From Glandiceps talaboti (lineage: Eukaryota > Hemichordata > Enteropneusta > Spengelidae): DNA of 62,000 bases. The stretch covers positions 22,501-84,500 of the forward strand of contig NC_135568.1 in the NCBI RefSeq assembly GCF_964340395.1, written 5' to 3'. Positions 24,397-36,725 of the stretch are shown here, one piece after another. Under the pieces are notes generated by a model. It searched no databases. It was not told the DNA's origin and was given only the letters and a program-made list of their open reading frames with translations. The translations under genes were made by a program, and so were the position numbers. Numbering within the stretch: the first letter of the stretch is position 1; each line of letters begins with the position of its first letter.

Positions 24397-25729
24397 GAGG
24401 GTGGGCAAGGGGTATATTCTTACTTCGTAATCGGGCCATTTTAGTTTTCGTTATTTGTAAAACGTTGCAATAAAGTCCGTAAAATCGTAATTCAGTGGTT
24501 GCCGTACTGCGTAATCAACTATTTATTATGACTATAATATCAGTACAAGTACCATTTTTTTCGTACACGTAAAAGAAAAATACAACTGTACCGTAATTGT
24601 ACGATGTTAAAATGATTCAATACAAGCAACACTAAACGCGATCTGTAACATACCCAGGACTTTGCTTGCAAAAATATAGCAGTCATATCAGAATATAATG
24701 TGCCTTTATTTGTCTTTCTTTTAGGGGGGTCAGGTCCACGAATATCAAAGTTTATCGATGGAAAAGAAAGAATGAATGATCCCTTTGAACTGAGGAATTT
24801 AGAAGTATTAATATTAAAAGTACATGAAAAATCATTCGTTTAATTGTCGGCAAATGTCACGGAATATTGGTAAGCCCAACGCAAACAGGCAATGTTATAT
24901 GCGATACGGTAAGTTTACAAAGGAGGATGGTGGATGGATGGTAAACAACGAGGTAGTTCAATAGTTGCTTCAAAGGTCTTAGATTGTAATTTGCTATTTA
25001 AATTTCTTTAATTGTACGGGTATTTATAAATGTTGTACAGCTTGATATGGTTTTGTTTAACATCAAGCCGTGCATTACCGTTTCTCTAAGCCGAAATGCG
25101 TGTACTGTTCACTGTTTCGATACTATAGTGGTATGGCATATAGAATTATGCAATGTACATGTATATTTTATGTTATTCATTCACATATTTCTCTATGTGT
25201 TCATTTATAAAGCAGTATTTACATTTTCATCAGAAGTGCGTATTTTTAATCAGACGATACGTCAATATAACACCAAAGTGCATACTTTTGGTTCCAAAAT
25301 TTCAAAAAGTTTCAACAGCTGGAGGGGACACCCCACTCGGTCGCTCCGCTTCCTCGTTGTTGACAAATGTTTAGTTCCCACCTAATTGTATTGTTTTACC
25401 TCCTGCTTTTAGAAATGCCTATATCACTAAAACATATTTACCAGACAATCATTCAAAACCGTTTGTCAAAAATGTAAGCTCATCTCACCAACAATATGTT
25501 GCCATGATCAGTTTTGAAAGGAGTGGTAGATGCATTAGAATGACATTACAGCAACTTTCAAGTTATAACTAATTGTAAAACATAAACTCCAGTTTATTTT
25601 TTTTCTAATTCGTAAATTTCGTTTTTTCATCGTAAATGTAAACATTGAAATGTTATCTTCAAAATGTCATTCAACACTTACTTTTTTCTGTAAATCGTTC
25701 CTGGGCCGGGGACACCCTTGCCCACCCTC
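24397..25729. mobile_element. Second TIR element, 1.33 kb, non-coding
   Basis: Perfect 15-bp terminal inverted repeats, GAGGGTGGGCAAGGG at 24397-24411 and its complement at 25715-25729. The left flank (TGACAATTTA) and right flank (AATTCAAAATGCTGTAGTT) together resemble one continuous sequence at 24101-24130, which looks like an empty site. The target duplication cannot be fixed by eye. The interior holds short open frames but no recognisable transposase. Superfamily unassigned. Confidence 0.55.
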
Positions 25730-25966
25730 AATTCAAAATGCTGTAGTTCAAACTCATGGAGTTGTACAGAGTACAAACATTGAACATATTGTTGAATACA
25801 TGCACTTAAAACAATATTCAATAACTGTGCTACAAACTTCAGCAACGACTCCGAACATCTCAAAGCTGGTGGAATCACGGTGTATTATTTTCATACGAGT
25901 AACCAGTAATGCTGTACTCCAAATAATGATTAGAAGGAATAAATGTCAGATGAAACCATTTGACAA

Positions 25967-25969
<3 letters not shown>

Positions 25970-26031
<62 letters not shown>
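25970..26031. repeat. (AC)n microsatellite
   Basis: About 31 AC dinucleotides without interruption. Confidence 0.97.
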
Positions 26032-26033
<2 letters not shown>

Positions 26034-26333
26034 TGTATTGACAAAAACATCGACATATTGCACTCTAACTCGGATTATTTACTTAAAGTATTATAAACTT
26101 GTTTGACTTACGATTGTTGACCATTTCAATGACGACGATGAATCCGATACTCAGCAACAAAAATGTTCATTTGACAAGTGCCAAGTCCGAGTATTTTCAG
26201 TCAAAGTTCAAAGTTGATATTGTCCAAGAGTAGTGCACACAGTTCACTCTAGTTCAAATCCAATTAGATGTCTACAACAAGCATATTTATTCCTGGGATA
26301 GGAACAAACTAAGAACGTTAACGTGTTATATTT

Positions 26334-26816
26334 CACTTAAATTCCAGTCCGAATAAAATGTCCGTTCTTAGAGTACCTGGCCCTGGCAGTCTTGTGTTAC
26401 ATTTCACTTAAATTCCAGTCCGAATAAAATGTCCGTTCTTAGAGTACCTGGCCCTGGCAGTCTTGTGTTACATTGCACTTCAATTCCAATCCGGAGAAAA
26501 TTTGCAAATTTCGGCACTCACAGTTCGTGCCTTCGGCAATCCTATCAGTACGCATTAGCATTCAGTGCTACGGAACGAGGCGACGACTTTGATTTACATG
26601 AACGACTTACGACAGTCTAAGTCTTGTGTTACATTGCACTTCAATTCCAATCCGGATAAAATTTGCAAATTTCGGCACTCACAGTTCGTGCCTTCGGCAA
26701 TCCTATCAGTACGCATTAGCATTCAGTGCTACGGAACGAGACGACGACTTTGATTTACATGAACGACTTACGACAGTCTAAGTCTTGTGTTACATTGCAC
26801 TTCAATTCCAATCCGG
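26334..26816. repeat. Nested tandem duplications, 71 bp and 161 bp
   Basis: A 71-bp unit containing AATAAAATGTCCGTTCTTAG occurs at 26334 and 26405. It runs into a 161-bp unit starting AGTCTTGTGTTACATTGCAC at 26459, 26620 and 26781. The first two 161-bp units are complete and nearly identical, including TTCGTGCCTTCGGCAATCC; the third is cut short after ATCCGGATA and returns to the TGTCCGTTCTTAGA phrase of the 71-bp unit. No coding evidence. Confidence 0.9.
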
Positions 26817-26932
26817 ATATATAAAATGTCCGTTCTTAGAAAACATGGCTCTGGTAGAAATGCGTCACACAACAAAACCTTACCACCTGTTACACTTACA
26901 GTGCACCAATCGCCATGTACAGAGTGTGTTTT

Positions 26933-27035
26933 CTTTTTCGCTGTTACATTTTCTGTCATTTGTTCTTTTGTGAGCACGCGTTACATACGAGTGCTCACAA
27001 AAGAACTAACGACAGTAACCGTAACAGCAAAAAAG
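26933..27035. other. Long imperfect hairpin, 45-bp arms, 13-bp loop
   Basis: Arms at 26933-26977 and 26991-27035 pair at 39 of 45 positions. The 16 loop-proximal positions pair perfectly (GTTCTTTTGTGAGCAC against its complement) and CTGTTAC pairs near the base. No flanking target duplication was seen. It could be a small inverted-repeat transposon relic or a transcribed hairpin; the sequence alone does not decide. Confidence 0.7.
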
Positions 27036-27989
27036 TACACGACACCGGATTTTAATTAGATTGGCCCAAATCCATCTAGGGTCCTAAAGTTGCCCAAAGT
27101 TGCGTTCGATTACTACATGACGTCAAACTCGGAGAGCCGTAAGTCGACATGTGATTGGTTATTGTTATCAATTCCGAAAAATTATACAGTATTTTGAGGA
27201 TATCTTTCCACATTTAGCTAGGAAATACTTTTTCACTTCAAATTGTCTTAAATATTTTGGAAAGACGAACCAAATTATTTATCGTGAATCGCGGATTTAA
27301 TTATAGGCTCCCAGGGGTACCCCAAATGCAATAAAATACGTTCGATTTTCACACGACCCGAGGTGCCCAAGTGACGTCAGTTACCCTGGTCTGAGGCTCC
27401 CCAGGGACGCATAATCGAACACACCCGGCTCCATGACACAGTGTGCAAAGTGGGGTTCCGACATGTATTACGTTCAGATAATAACTACGCTCACTGATAG
27501 TGAATAATAATCAGAATATATGAATCTGATTGGCAGAAACTCAGAGTGAATGGTGCTCTAGATCTGATGAAACGAATGAAAAGAAAAGAAAGAAACTTCA
27601 AACTAAGGTACAGTTACACATATAGGGCGGGCTCAGGATAAAAATGTTTTTGTGACCCGTAAGCTAAAATGTCCATATCGATGAGCTGTCCGCTGTCGGT
27701 TACTACGTTACGTCACAATTAAAGAAAACTTAAAGGGTCGAATACGACAGTCCGGGCTATGCTCTAAACACAGGGGACAGGACGTCGACGAATAGTTAAT
27801 TTTGTTCTCGTTGTTTCTTATTTTCTCTATATTTTAAAATAAAAGTTTTAAACATTGCCATCATAACTATTGTTTCCTCTCATAGTTTTTTTCCCCGATT
27901 TCCTTGTTTCTGTATGTTGTTTTTGACTCTAGAAAATGTATTTTTACATTATTTCATGTAATCGACTCAAATAGAAATACTATTATACT
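27036..27989. other. Intergenic, no gene seen
   Basis: Richer in CpG than its neighbours, with two weakly similar phrases (TGCGTTCGATTACTACATGACGTCA near 27102 and ACGTTCGATTTTCACACGACC near 27339, the latter followed by TGACGTCAG), suggesting an old duplication with TGACGTCA (CRE-like) sites. No supported open frame. Confidence 0.4.
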
Positions 27990-28390
27990 ACTGCATACTA
28001 TACTATACTATGCTATACTACACTATACTATACTATACTATACTATATACTATACTATACTATACTATACTATACTATACTATACTAAACTATACTATAC
28101 TATACTAAACTATACTATACTATACTATACTTTGCTATGCTATGCTATGCTATGCTATGCTATGCTATGCTATGCTATGCTATGCTAAGCTATGCTATGC
28201 TATGCTATGCTATGCCATGCTATGCCATGCCATGGCTAAGCTATGCTATGCTATGCCATACCATACCATACCATACCATACCATACCATACCATACCATA
28301 CCATACTATACTATACTATACTATACTATACTATACTATACTATACTATACTATACTATACTATACTATACTATACTATACTATACTATT
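27990..28390. repeat. Pentanucleotide mosaic: CTATA, CTATG, CCATA, CTATA blocks
   Basis: A continuous 5-bp-phase array in which one unit type replaces the next: CTATA (to ~28131), CTATG with some CCATG (to ~28250), CCATA (to ~28305), then CTATA again. The phase is largely kept across blocks. The LCYAM- and YTILY-type frames are artefacts. Confidence 0.95.
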
Positions 28391-29859
28391 ATAATGTGAC
28401 ATTAGCATATGTCGGCACCCCTGCTGTTGGTGACCTTAATTAATTTTTTTAATATGTGTTGTTGTATTGCTAAATATATGTCAATATAATTAAGGTCAGT
28501 AACTTTCATTTGAAACCAAAACTCATATCTGACCGTTTGTCTGTCGTTTCCTTCAAAATCAATATCTGATTACACTCTCACTCCACACAGTGTTTTCAAT
28601 GTCTTTGTATAGAAGGCCTAACTGACGAATTGCGAACGACCACCACGTCATCACCTGCAAAGGTCACCAACTCTCCTCTTGTGATATTCACTGTCAAGTT
28701 CAAGACTACGTACGTTTGAAAGTTATATATTGTAAGTACCTTGTAGCTTCTGCTTTTGGTTTTTGGTTTTCTTTGGTCATTGAATACGCTTTTTCAATCT
28801 TTGGTAGTAAGTGTTCTTGAGTCGGATAGGGATTTTCGTATTTTTCTTTCTTTCTGCCTTTGATAATTTTTAGCTTTCTTCTTTTCTTCAATCTTTGCTT
28901 TTAACTGTTCTTGAGTGGGCTGGGGATGTTCGTCTTTTCTTTTCCCCGTCTTTGAATTTATAGGTGGTGTTCTTTTTCTATGTGTTCTTCAGTCGGATAG
29001 GGATCTTTCATTTGGTTCCAACTTTAATTTTTTTTAATGTCTTTTGACAAAGAATCGTCGGACATGAAAATGTCTGACATATGGACTCGTCGTCAGACAG
29101 GGAATCGCTTGACACAATAGTCGGATATGGAATGGTCTGACGATAAATCGTCTGGTACGGAATGGTCTGGCGTTGAAGAGATCAACAAGGTCAACACTGA
29201 CAGTTAATCATCTGACATATTGGAAAAGTCCAAGGAAAATTCTACCCAGGAATCGTCTAAAGATTGGAGAAATTAAACGAGCTGACGAGACAGATCACGG
29301 TACGGTGGACAGAAAGCAGCAACACAAGGATGAGCCAAAAAGGATGCGGCCTCCTTCTCATCCTTAATTCTGAGAGGTTACAGCAACAACAAGACCAGCT
29401 GCAGTTGGTAGCACGAGTGAAATTTACATACCAACGAAGAAAGAAATTTAGAGATTATGCTGAATCAGAAATTGTAACAGCGCTAGCATGGTTATCGATA
29501 TCAAAAGACATCCCGAGGACGTTCATAAAAAAGCTACCCATGAAGCAAGCTTAAGGTGAGTGTATTTCAGCAAGTCTTTTAGCCGTATCACGTCTGGCGA
29601 CAACTGTTTCGAGTAAATATTTTCGCTACTATCCACGTTTTCTGGAAATTTTCTTTACTTTTCGTTCAGGAAAGGGTAAACAATTTGATCCAACTCAAAA
29701 AATTCCGTAGTTTTTGCTAAGTTTCTAAGAAAAGATCCATTTTCGCGAATTTTTCGACATTTTCTGGTAAAAAAAACGACATTGCTGTTTCAACGATGTC
29801 GGACTCCTACAAATTTGTATATATCCTAGGCAATCCGTTATATTTCTTGAAAGCCTATT
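28391..29859. other. Intergenic, weak coding-like patch at 29264-29554
   Basis: 28.7-29.0 kb has related phrases (TTCTTGAGTCGGATAGGG, TTCTTGAGTGGGCTGGGG, TTCTTCAGTCGGATAGGG), a degenerate ~110-140-bp repeat. 29.04-29.17 kb has repeated TCGTCGGACA, TCGTCAGACA and TCGTCTGGTA phrases. The plus-strand frame at 29264-29554 (96 codons, Gln-rich then basic) has no recognised domain and no clear splice context. I do not call it a gene. Confidence 0.35.
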
Positions 29860-30720
29860 TTATAAGCTATGGGGGCACAACTTTGCCAAACTCCAGCTAT
29901 TTTTGGTACTTTGAATAGGAATTTATTGTTCAAACTTTCAGGATATGTGTATAATATTTGGTTGCATCAGTCAGTGAAAATCCTAAGGTCAAAGGTCACC
30001 ATATAGAGGTACTATGGGTATACAATGTATATGTAAACATATATATTCATACAAAAAACTACAACTTTTGAGTAAATAGCATCAATATGTTATCACCTAA
30101 GTCAAACTACATATACTTTGGTTTTAACCAACTTAAATTTAAATTATCAGGAGACTTCAGCTATGATTCAACATTTCCTCAGTTCATATACCTTCATGCT
30201 CATACTTACCCATGGTTAGCAAAGAATGACTGACCCGACCTCAACTGTGGTCACCTATGGCACCATGACATGCCAAAATGGTCATGGCCCGACGTGACGT
30301 ACCCCAATTGAGCTTTAAACACAACGTTTATATAGTTAGTGTCATTGATGACCTTAAGCTTGACATCGAATTTTAATATTAAAATTTGGAATACTTTTAT
30401 ACTTCTGTCGTGAACATTTGCTCAATGAAGACCGACGAGGAAAAGCTGCAAGTTTTATTTTAAAAAATCCCTCCTCCAGTGGCCATCTTGGCGGTTCCTT
30501 CGTTTTTTCCCTATGGCTCAGGTATTGGGAAATCACGAATTCACTTTGCTGTTGTAGATTCCTTTGTGTTGACCTGGGTTAAGCTGATTTGACATAACGG
30601 TTACCTGACACATGTCCACCTGACATTGACCAAACTGATCCCAGTTCACCTCTCGTGACCTTTGTTGGTCTTGTTTCATATGGTCATACTTTACGTTTGA
30701 TTCATCAAAGTGCAAGTGAC
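29860..30720 (+). repeat. Dispersed repeat, copy 2 (uninterrupted)
   Basis: Contains, in order, GGTACTTTGAATAGGAATTT, AAACTTTCAGGATATG, AAGGTCAAAGGTCACC, AACTTTTGAGTAAATAGC, CAGGAGACTTCAGCTATGA, TATAGTTAGTGTCATTGATG, CCATCTTGGCGGTTCC and CATTGACCAAACTGA. It shows that the parts flanking the Harbinger-like insertion at 21-22.6 kb were originally contiguous. No open frame of note. Confidence 0.8.
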
Positions 30721-31076
30721 CTGAAACGACCTATCATAGCTCAAAGTATCATGAGAAGACCAGAGATATCCATATATAGCAATTTCCCTAGTATGCCATT
30801 GTTTTGAATTAAAATAACTTATTAGCAGAACTAAATATGACTACCTACACACTATATTGCATTAATTGGAGTCCTATAGTATATGTTGAATACACTTTAA
30901 GGAATGTTTTAAAGTAAACGTGGTCTCATTTGCAGTTTATACTTGTTTAGTATGTTTGTCTACACTAAACACTGTACATGACAGGCTTTCACTGATGCCA
31001 TAATGCAGATTGCACACAAGGCTATTTATACATATCTGATACCTGAACCACCATCAAAGGTGTGTCCCCTCAAACA
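30721..31076. other. Spacer, nothing recognised
   Basis: AT-rich sequence without repeat, RNA or coding signal that I could support. Confidence 0.5.
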
Positions 31077-31275
31077 ATACATACATACATACATACATAC
31101 ATACATACATACATACATACATACATACATACATACATACATACATACATACATACATACACACACATACATACACACACACACACATACATACATACAT
31201 ACATACATACATACATACATACATACATACATACATACATACATACATACATTACATATATACATATATACATAG
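31077..31275. repeat. (ATAC)n microsatellite
   Basis: ATAC tetramers with an internal ACACAC block near 31160-31187 and an ATATAC tail. Same unit class as the array at 2.46-3.17 kb. Confidence 0.97.
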
Positions 31276-33284
<2,009 letters not shown>

Positions 33285-33839
33285 CTAATCTTCATCTATT
33301 GGCACTACTGTGTGTTCTTCATCAGCTTGTGGCACCTCTTCCTCTGTATGGTCGACATCATCGTCCATGGGTATAGCTGTATATGGCTGCAGTTCCATAT
33401 CCACCACGACATCATCGTTGCCTTGTTCATCAATAGAACCACTAGCTTCAGTGTCATCATTTTTATGTTGTTGTTCCTCAGCTTGTAATCTTTCAAATAA
33501 CTCATGGTCAAGTAGAGGTTTATGTCGTCGCTTAGCAACTCGAATACTTTCGTAGACACGAGATTCACCTGAACCCTTTTTAACCTCAGAGAATCGTTCA
33601 TCTTCTTTCTTGAAAAGTACTTTTCTCTTTTTTCTTGACTCTTGGCCAATGAAAAACAACTTTTCAACATCATCATGTTGCTTTGCTTTCTGTGTACCAA
33701 GGTTTGCGCATACAATGGCGTGTGATTTCAGACGATCGATCAGTTCTTCTCTTAATCTCATATCATCTGTGTTTGTCATACCAGCTGCTCGATTTTTGTG
33801 CAGGAATGGAGTATAGATGTAGGATTTCAGTTCACCTTC
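33285..33839 (-). CDS. Kinase-like gene, terminal exon
   Basis: 555 nt, acceptor TTTCAACAG, stop TAG at 33285-33287, phase 0 in, giving EGELKSYIYTPFLHKN and onward. Basic middle (ESRKKRKVLFKKEDERF) and an acidic end (EEEVPQADEEHTVVPIDED). Codon use looks genuinely coding, with no internal stop over 184 codons. Confidence 0.6.
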   Translation of the reverse strand, partial: EGELKSYIYTPFLHKNRAAGMTNTDDMRLREELIDRLKSHAIVCANLGTQKAKQHDDVEKLFFIGQESRKKRKVLFKKEDERFSEVKKGSGESRVYESIRVAKRRHKPLLDHELFERLQAEEQQHKNDDTEASGSIDEQGNDDVVVDMELQPYTAIPMDDDVDHTEEEVPQADEEHTVVPIDED

Positions 33840-34726
33840 CTGTTGAAATGATTAAAAACAAACAAATAAAACAAGTTTAATATAATATAGTTAAGAAATT
33901 GTAATACTATGTAGTACAAAACTTGCTACATTGATAATGCGATACTTTGCAATTGTAAAACTTACTAGTCTAGCAGCGAGCTTGACTAATAAAATGACTT
34001 CCATTTCGAAACTCCTGAAATGCTAAGCTCTTCGAAATATGGACTCTAATGCAGGGTTGTTATTGAATGTCAAATTTCGAATTTTGAATGTTTACTCATT
34101 TGCCTACCAGATGATGTTGTTATTTGACCAAAATATACTGCCATTTGGTTGTTGCTAAGGGCGTGGTCATGGTCGCTAGGGCCAATTTTGTCAAAATGTT
34201 TTGAAGAAAATGTGCAGAATAACACTTTCAGAAACATCTCACTAAGTTTCAGACTTGGTGACCAAGTGCTTTTTGAGATATAAGTTTTTGACCAAAAATG
34301 AACATTTTTACACCTAATTTGCATATCACTCATGGAATCATTCTATGCTTAATATTTCTTCGTCCATACATCCCTAGATGCATTTCCATTAAATTTCAGC
34401 CCAATCTGCTCAGTAGTTTTGGAATTATAGATTTTCAACCAAAAAGACACATTTTTAGCCCTAATTTGCATATCACTGATGGAATCATCATGCCATGAAC
34501 AAATCTTACTTTACACCCCCTTAAGAATGTTCCCACCAAATTTCGCACCAATCTGCCCAGTAGTTTCTGAGTTTAAGTTTTTTGACCAAAAATCCCATTT
34601 TTTGACCCAAATCACACACCTGTGATGCGATCATTTTGATTTGAACAATTTCCCAACTAGACACCCAAGGTAATGGACCGACCAAATATCATGGCAATCG
34701 GTTCAGCGGTTTTTGACTTTAAGTTG

Positions 34727-34800
<74 letters not shown>

Positions 34801-36162
34801 GACAGACAGACAGAGAGACAGAGAGACAGACAGACAGAGAGACAGACAGACAGACAGACGCCGGGCGATCCCTATAGCACTACTGAACCTCAGTTCAGTT
34901 GTGCTAAAAAGTAACGATCACGTTTTAAAGTCATGTAAGAACAAAATACAATTAATAATTTGATACACATATCATTTGGACAATCCCAACAGTAACTTGA
35001 AACTATTCGTCTGCATAATCAGTGCAATTGTGTTTATTTTTTTCTGAATTTGCATAAGGACATTGAATGTTGGTTTCTTTATTACATCTAAACATTAATA
35101 AGCACAATTGTTCCTATATCAATGTTAAATATGGTCTTGAATGTTCACGAGTAAAAATGGAGATTTCAAGCATAAAATGAAGACAAGATCAGTCACCATT
35201 AGCCATTTAGACACACTTATTTATTTATTTATTCATTCATTCAATTCCAAGCATTCATTTCAGCTCTTTCAGCGACGATGATGTAGTGTGAGTCTTCGTT
35301 TGTTTTCATGTCATCTCGTGACAAACTGTCATAACTGTACGATTGTTTACATTGCCTTATTATAATAACATAATAAAGTTCAAATTCAAAAAACACACTC
35401 ACAATAGCTAAGCCATCGTACACATTGAATCTTCACTCTGACTATCTGTCTGCATGCAAATGCATGAAATAAGCAGGTACATGGTCATGGATTGTTCTTA
35501 CATACCGCAAATTCTCTGATGAGAACGTTGGACTCTTTGACTTCACCATGTACAAATCCTTCATCATGTAGAAATGCCAGGGCTATTTGCAAGTCCTCGT
35601 TAATATGTCTTATTTCGTCATCACTCAATGGTGTCCACCCACGGTTTGCGACAAATTCTGGCAGTGGTGTTAGACCAACCAACATGTATGCTTTCCTCAA
35701 AACTCCGTGATTTGTCATAGGATCTTTCGGCAATGGTGGTGGTATTGGCTCTACAAGTGAATTGAAAAAATGAGTTTCAGTTTTCAAGAGTTGGCGAAAG
35801 TTGTTTTTTTTCATTGCACGGAAAGGTCAAAATGCCACTTGGCTGGGAAATAAAATTGGAAGCGTCAGTTTTCGACAATACCATAATTAACGGAATAGGC
35901 TAACCAAAAGCATTAAATTTCTCTTCACCATTTCGGGTTTTTTTTCTTTGTATCGGAATCTCTCCTAGCAAAGAGGATGACTGGACATACACAATACATT
36001 CACTGACATTTGGGTATATACGATGCAGAAAGTATAATAAAAACATTTTACCTGAAACAGAGATGGTGTCATCAGGATCGACTAAACCCTGACTATTGCT
36101 ATATTTCATTGTCATTGTCCAATTATTCTGCTGCGTGTCATGCCGTGGTTCCGTCTGGCTTG
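33285..36162 (-). CDS. Kinase-like (C-lobe fragment) protein with acidic tail, spliced
   Basis: Three exons join in frame: 36052-36162 (5' edge uncertain), 35506-35750 and 33285-33839. If translation starts at the ATG ending at 36115, the product has 287 residues. The middle exon encodes a helix LQIALAFLHDEGFVHGEVKE followed by SNVLI, which matches the alphaE helix and catalytic loop of HGD-type protein-kinase-like folds (the fungal or Crinkler-associated group is the closest I can suggest). The usual Asp is Glu here (HGE), no DFG segment is evident and no N-lobe was found. The last exon gives YIYTPFLHKNRAAGMTNTDD, then a Lys/Arg-rich stretch and a very acidic C-terminus. Donors GTAAAA and GTATGT and acceptors TTGTAG and CAACAG support the joins. 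Either a truncated pseudokinase, a gene with missed exons, or a decaying copy. Confidence 0.55.
34128..34860. repeat. 147-bp tandem units ending in (CA)n-(CAGA)n
   Basis: The phrase ACCAAAAA starts at 34291, 34438 and 34585, exactly 147 bp apart, with an older unit from 34128. Each unit repeats CCAATCTGC(C/T)CAGTAG or a close relative and ATTTGCATATCAC or a relative. A fourth ACCAAAAA would be due at 34732, and precisely there the CA microsatellite (34729-34795) takes over, followed by CAGA/GAGA repeats to 34860. The block lies in the intron between kinase exons 35506-35750 and 33285-33839. It looks like a non-autonomous repeat with a microsatellite tail. Confidence 0.8.
34861..35505. other. 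Intron of the kinase-like gene
   Basis: Starts with CGGGCGATCC and TCAGTTCAGTTGTGCT; the latter phrase recurs after the CAGA microsatellite at 47.5 kb, so it is probably part of the repeat tail. A possible small exon near 35400-35445 (AG acceptor, GTGAGT donor) does not fit the phase-0 frame of the flanking exons and is not called. Confidence 0.45.
35506..35750 (-). CDS. Kinase-like gene, catalytic-loop exon
   Basis: 245 nt, acceptor CTTGTAG, donor GCG|GTATGT, phase 1 to 0. Encodes PIPPPLPKDP, MLVGLTPLPEFV, the helix ending AFLHDEGFVH, and HGEVKESNVLI. Substitution of the loop Asp by Glu would be expected to weaken or abolish phosphotransfer. Confidence 0.6.
36052..36162 (-). CDS. Kinase-like gene, first recognised exon
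   Basis: Ends TCAG|GTAAAA in phase 1, which pairs exactly with the phase-1 acceptor of the next exon to make Glu. It encodes MTMKYSNSQGLVDPDDTISV after an open upstream stretch (ASQTEPRHDTQQNNWT). The 5' boundary is a guess: an AATGTAG acceptor at 36163-36164 is possible, or the exon may start with the ATG at 36113-36115. Confidence 0.45.
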
Positions 36163-36515
36163 CTACATTTTCTTTGTTTTTGAAACAATTTTCTTAACCT
36201 TGACAGATAGTCACATTATTCACAGTGTAACAATCTGTTAATTTATCACATCAAGGCACAGAACAAAGTAGAGATTTTTGTCGAGCCAGATGATGAAATG
36301 TAGTAATGTTAAAAAAATAAATGTCAAGCCAGACAATGAAAATAGAAGTTACTGTAAGGAAAACAATATTGAGCTAGTCGACACTGTTTCAGCTGACATA
36401 ATTTTAACTGTATATTTACAGATGACTTGCACTGAAGAGTGTATTTGATCACTATTACATTATCTGTACTCAGTGGAAGTAATCAAACATTCGATAAATC
36501 AGTGTAATTCAATTG

Positions 36516-36693
36516 TTAGCTTTCACATGAAAACATTGAATAGTACTTTAAAAAATTACTTTTCAGCTTGGGAGGCTCTGGCTTCGGTTCTGGCTCAGGT
36601 TCAGGTTCTGGCTCTGGCTCTGGCTCTGGCTCTCGTTCAGGCTCAGGCTCAGGCTCAGGCTCTGGCTCCAGCTCCAGTTCCGGTTCCGATTCA

Positions 36694-36725
<32 letters not shown>

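Noticed and set aside
29173-29554. Possible small gene with a Gln-rich then basic peptide
   Set aside because: No domain, no convincing splice sites, and it lies between degenerate short repeats; kept only as a note in the spacer description.
33310-33816. Plus-strand Ser/Cys-rich frames opposite the terminal kinase-like exon
   Set aside because: Shadows of the minus-strand exon, which has a good acceptor, frame continuity and stop.
35400-35445. Small exon carrying a DFG-like segment for the kinase-like gene
   Set aside because: The donor GTGAGT and a nearby AG exist, but no acceptor gives a frame without stop that is compatible with the phase-0 neighbours.
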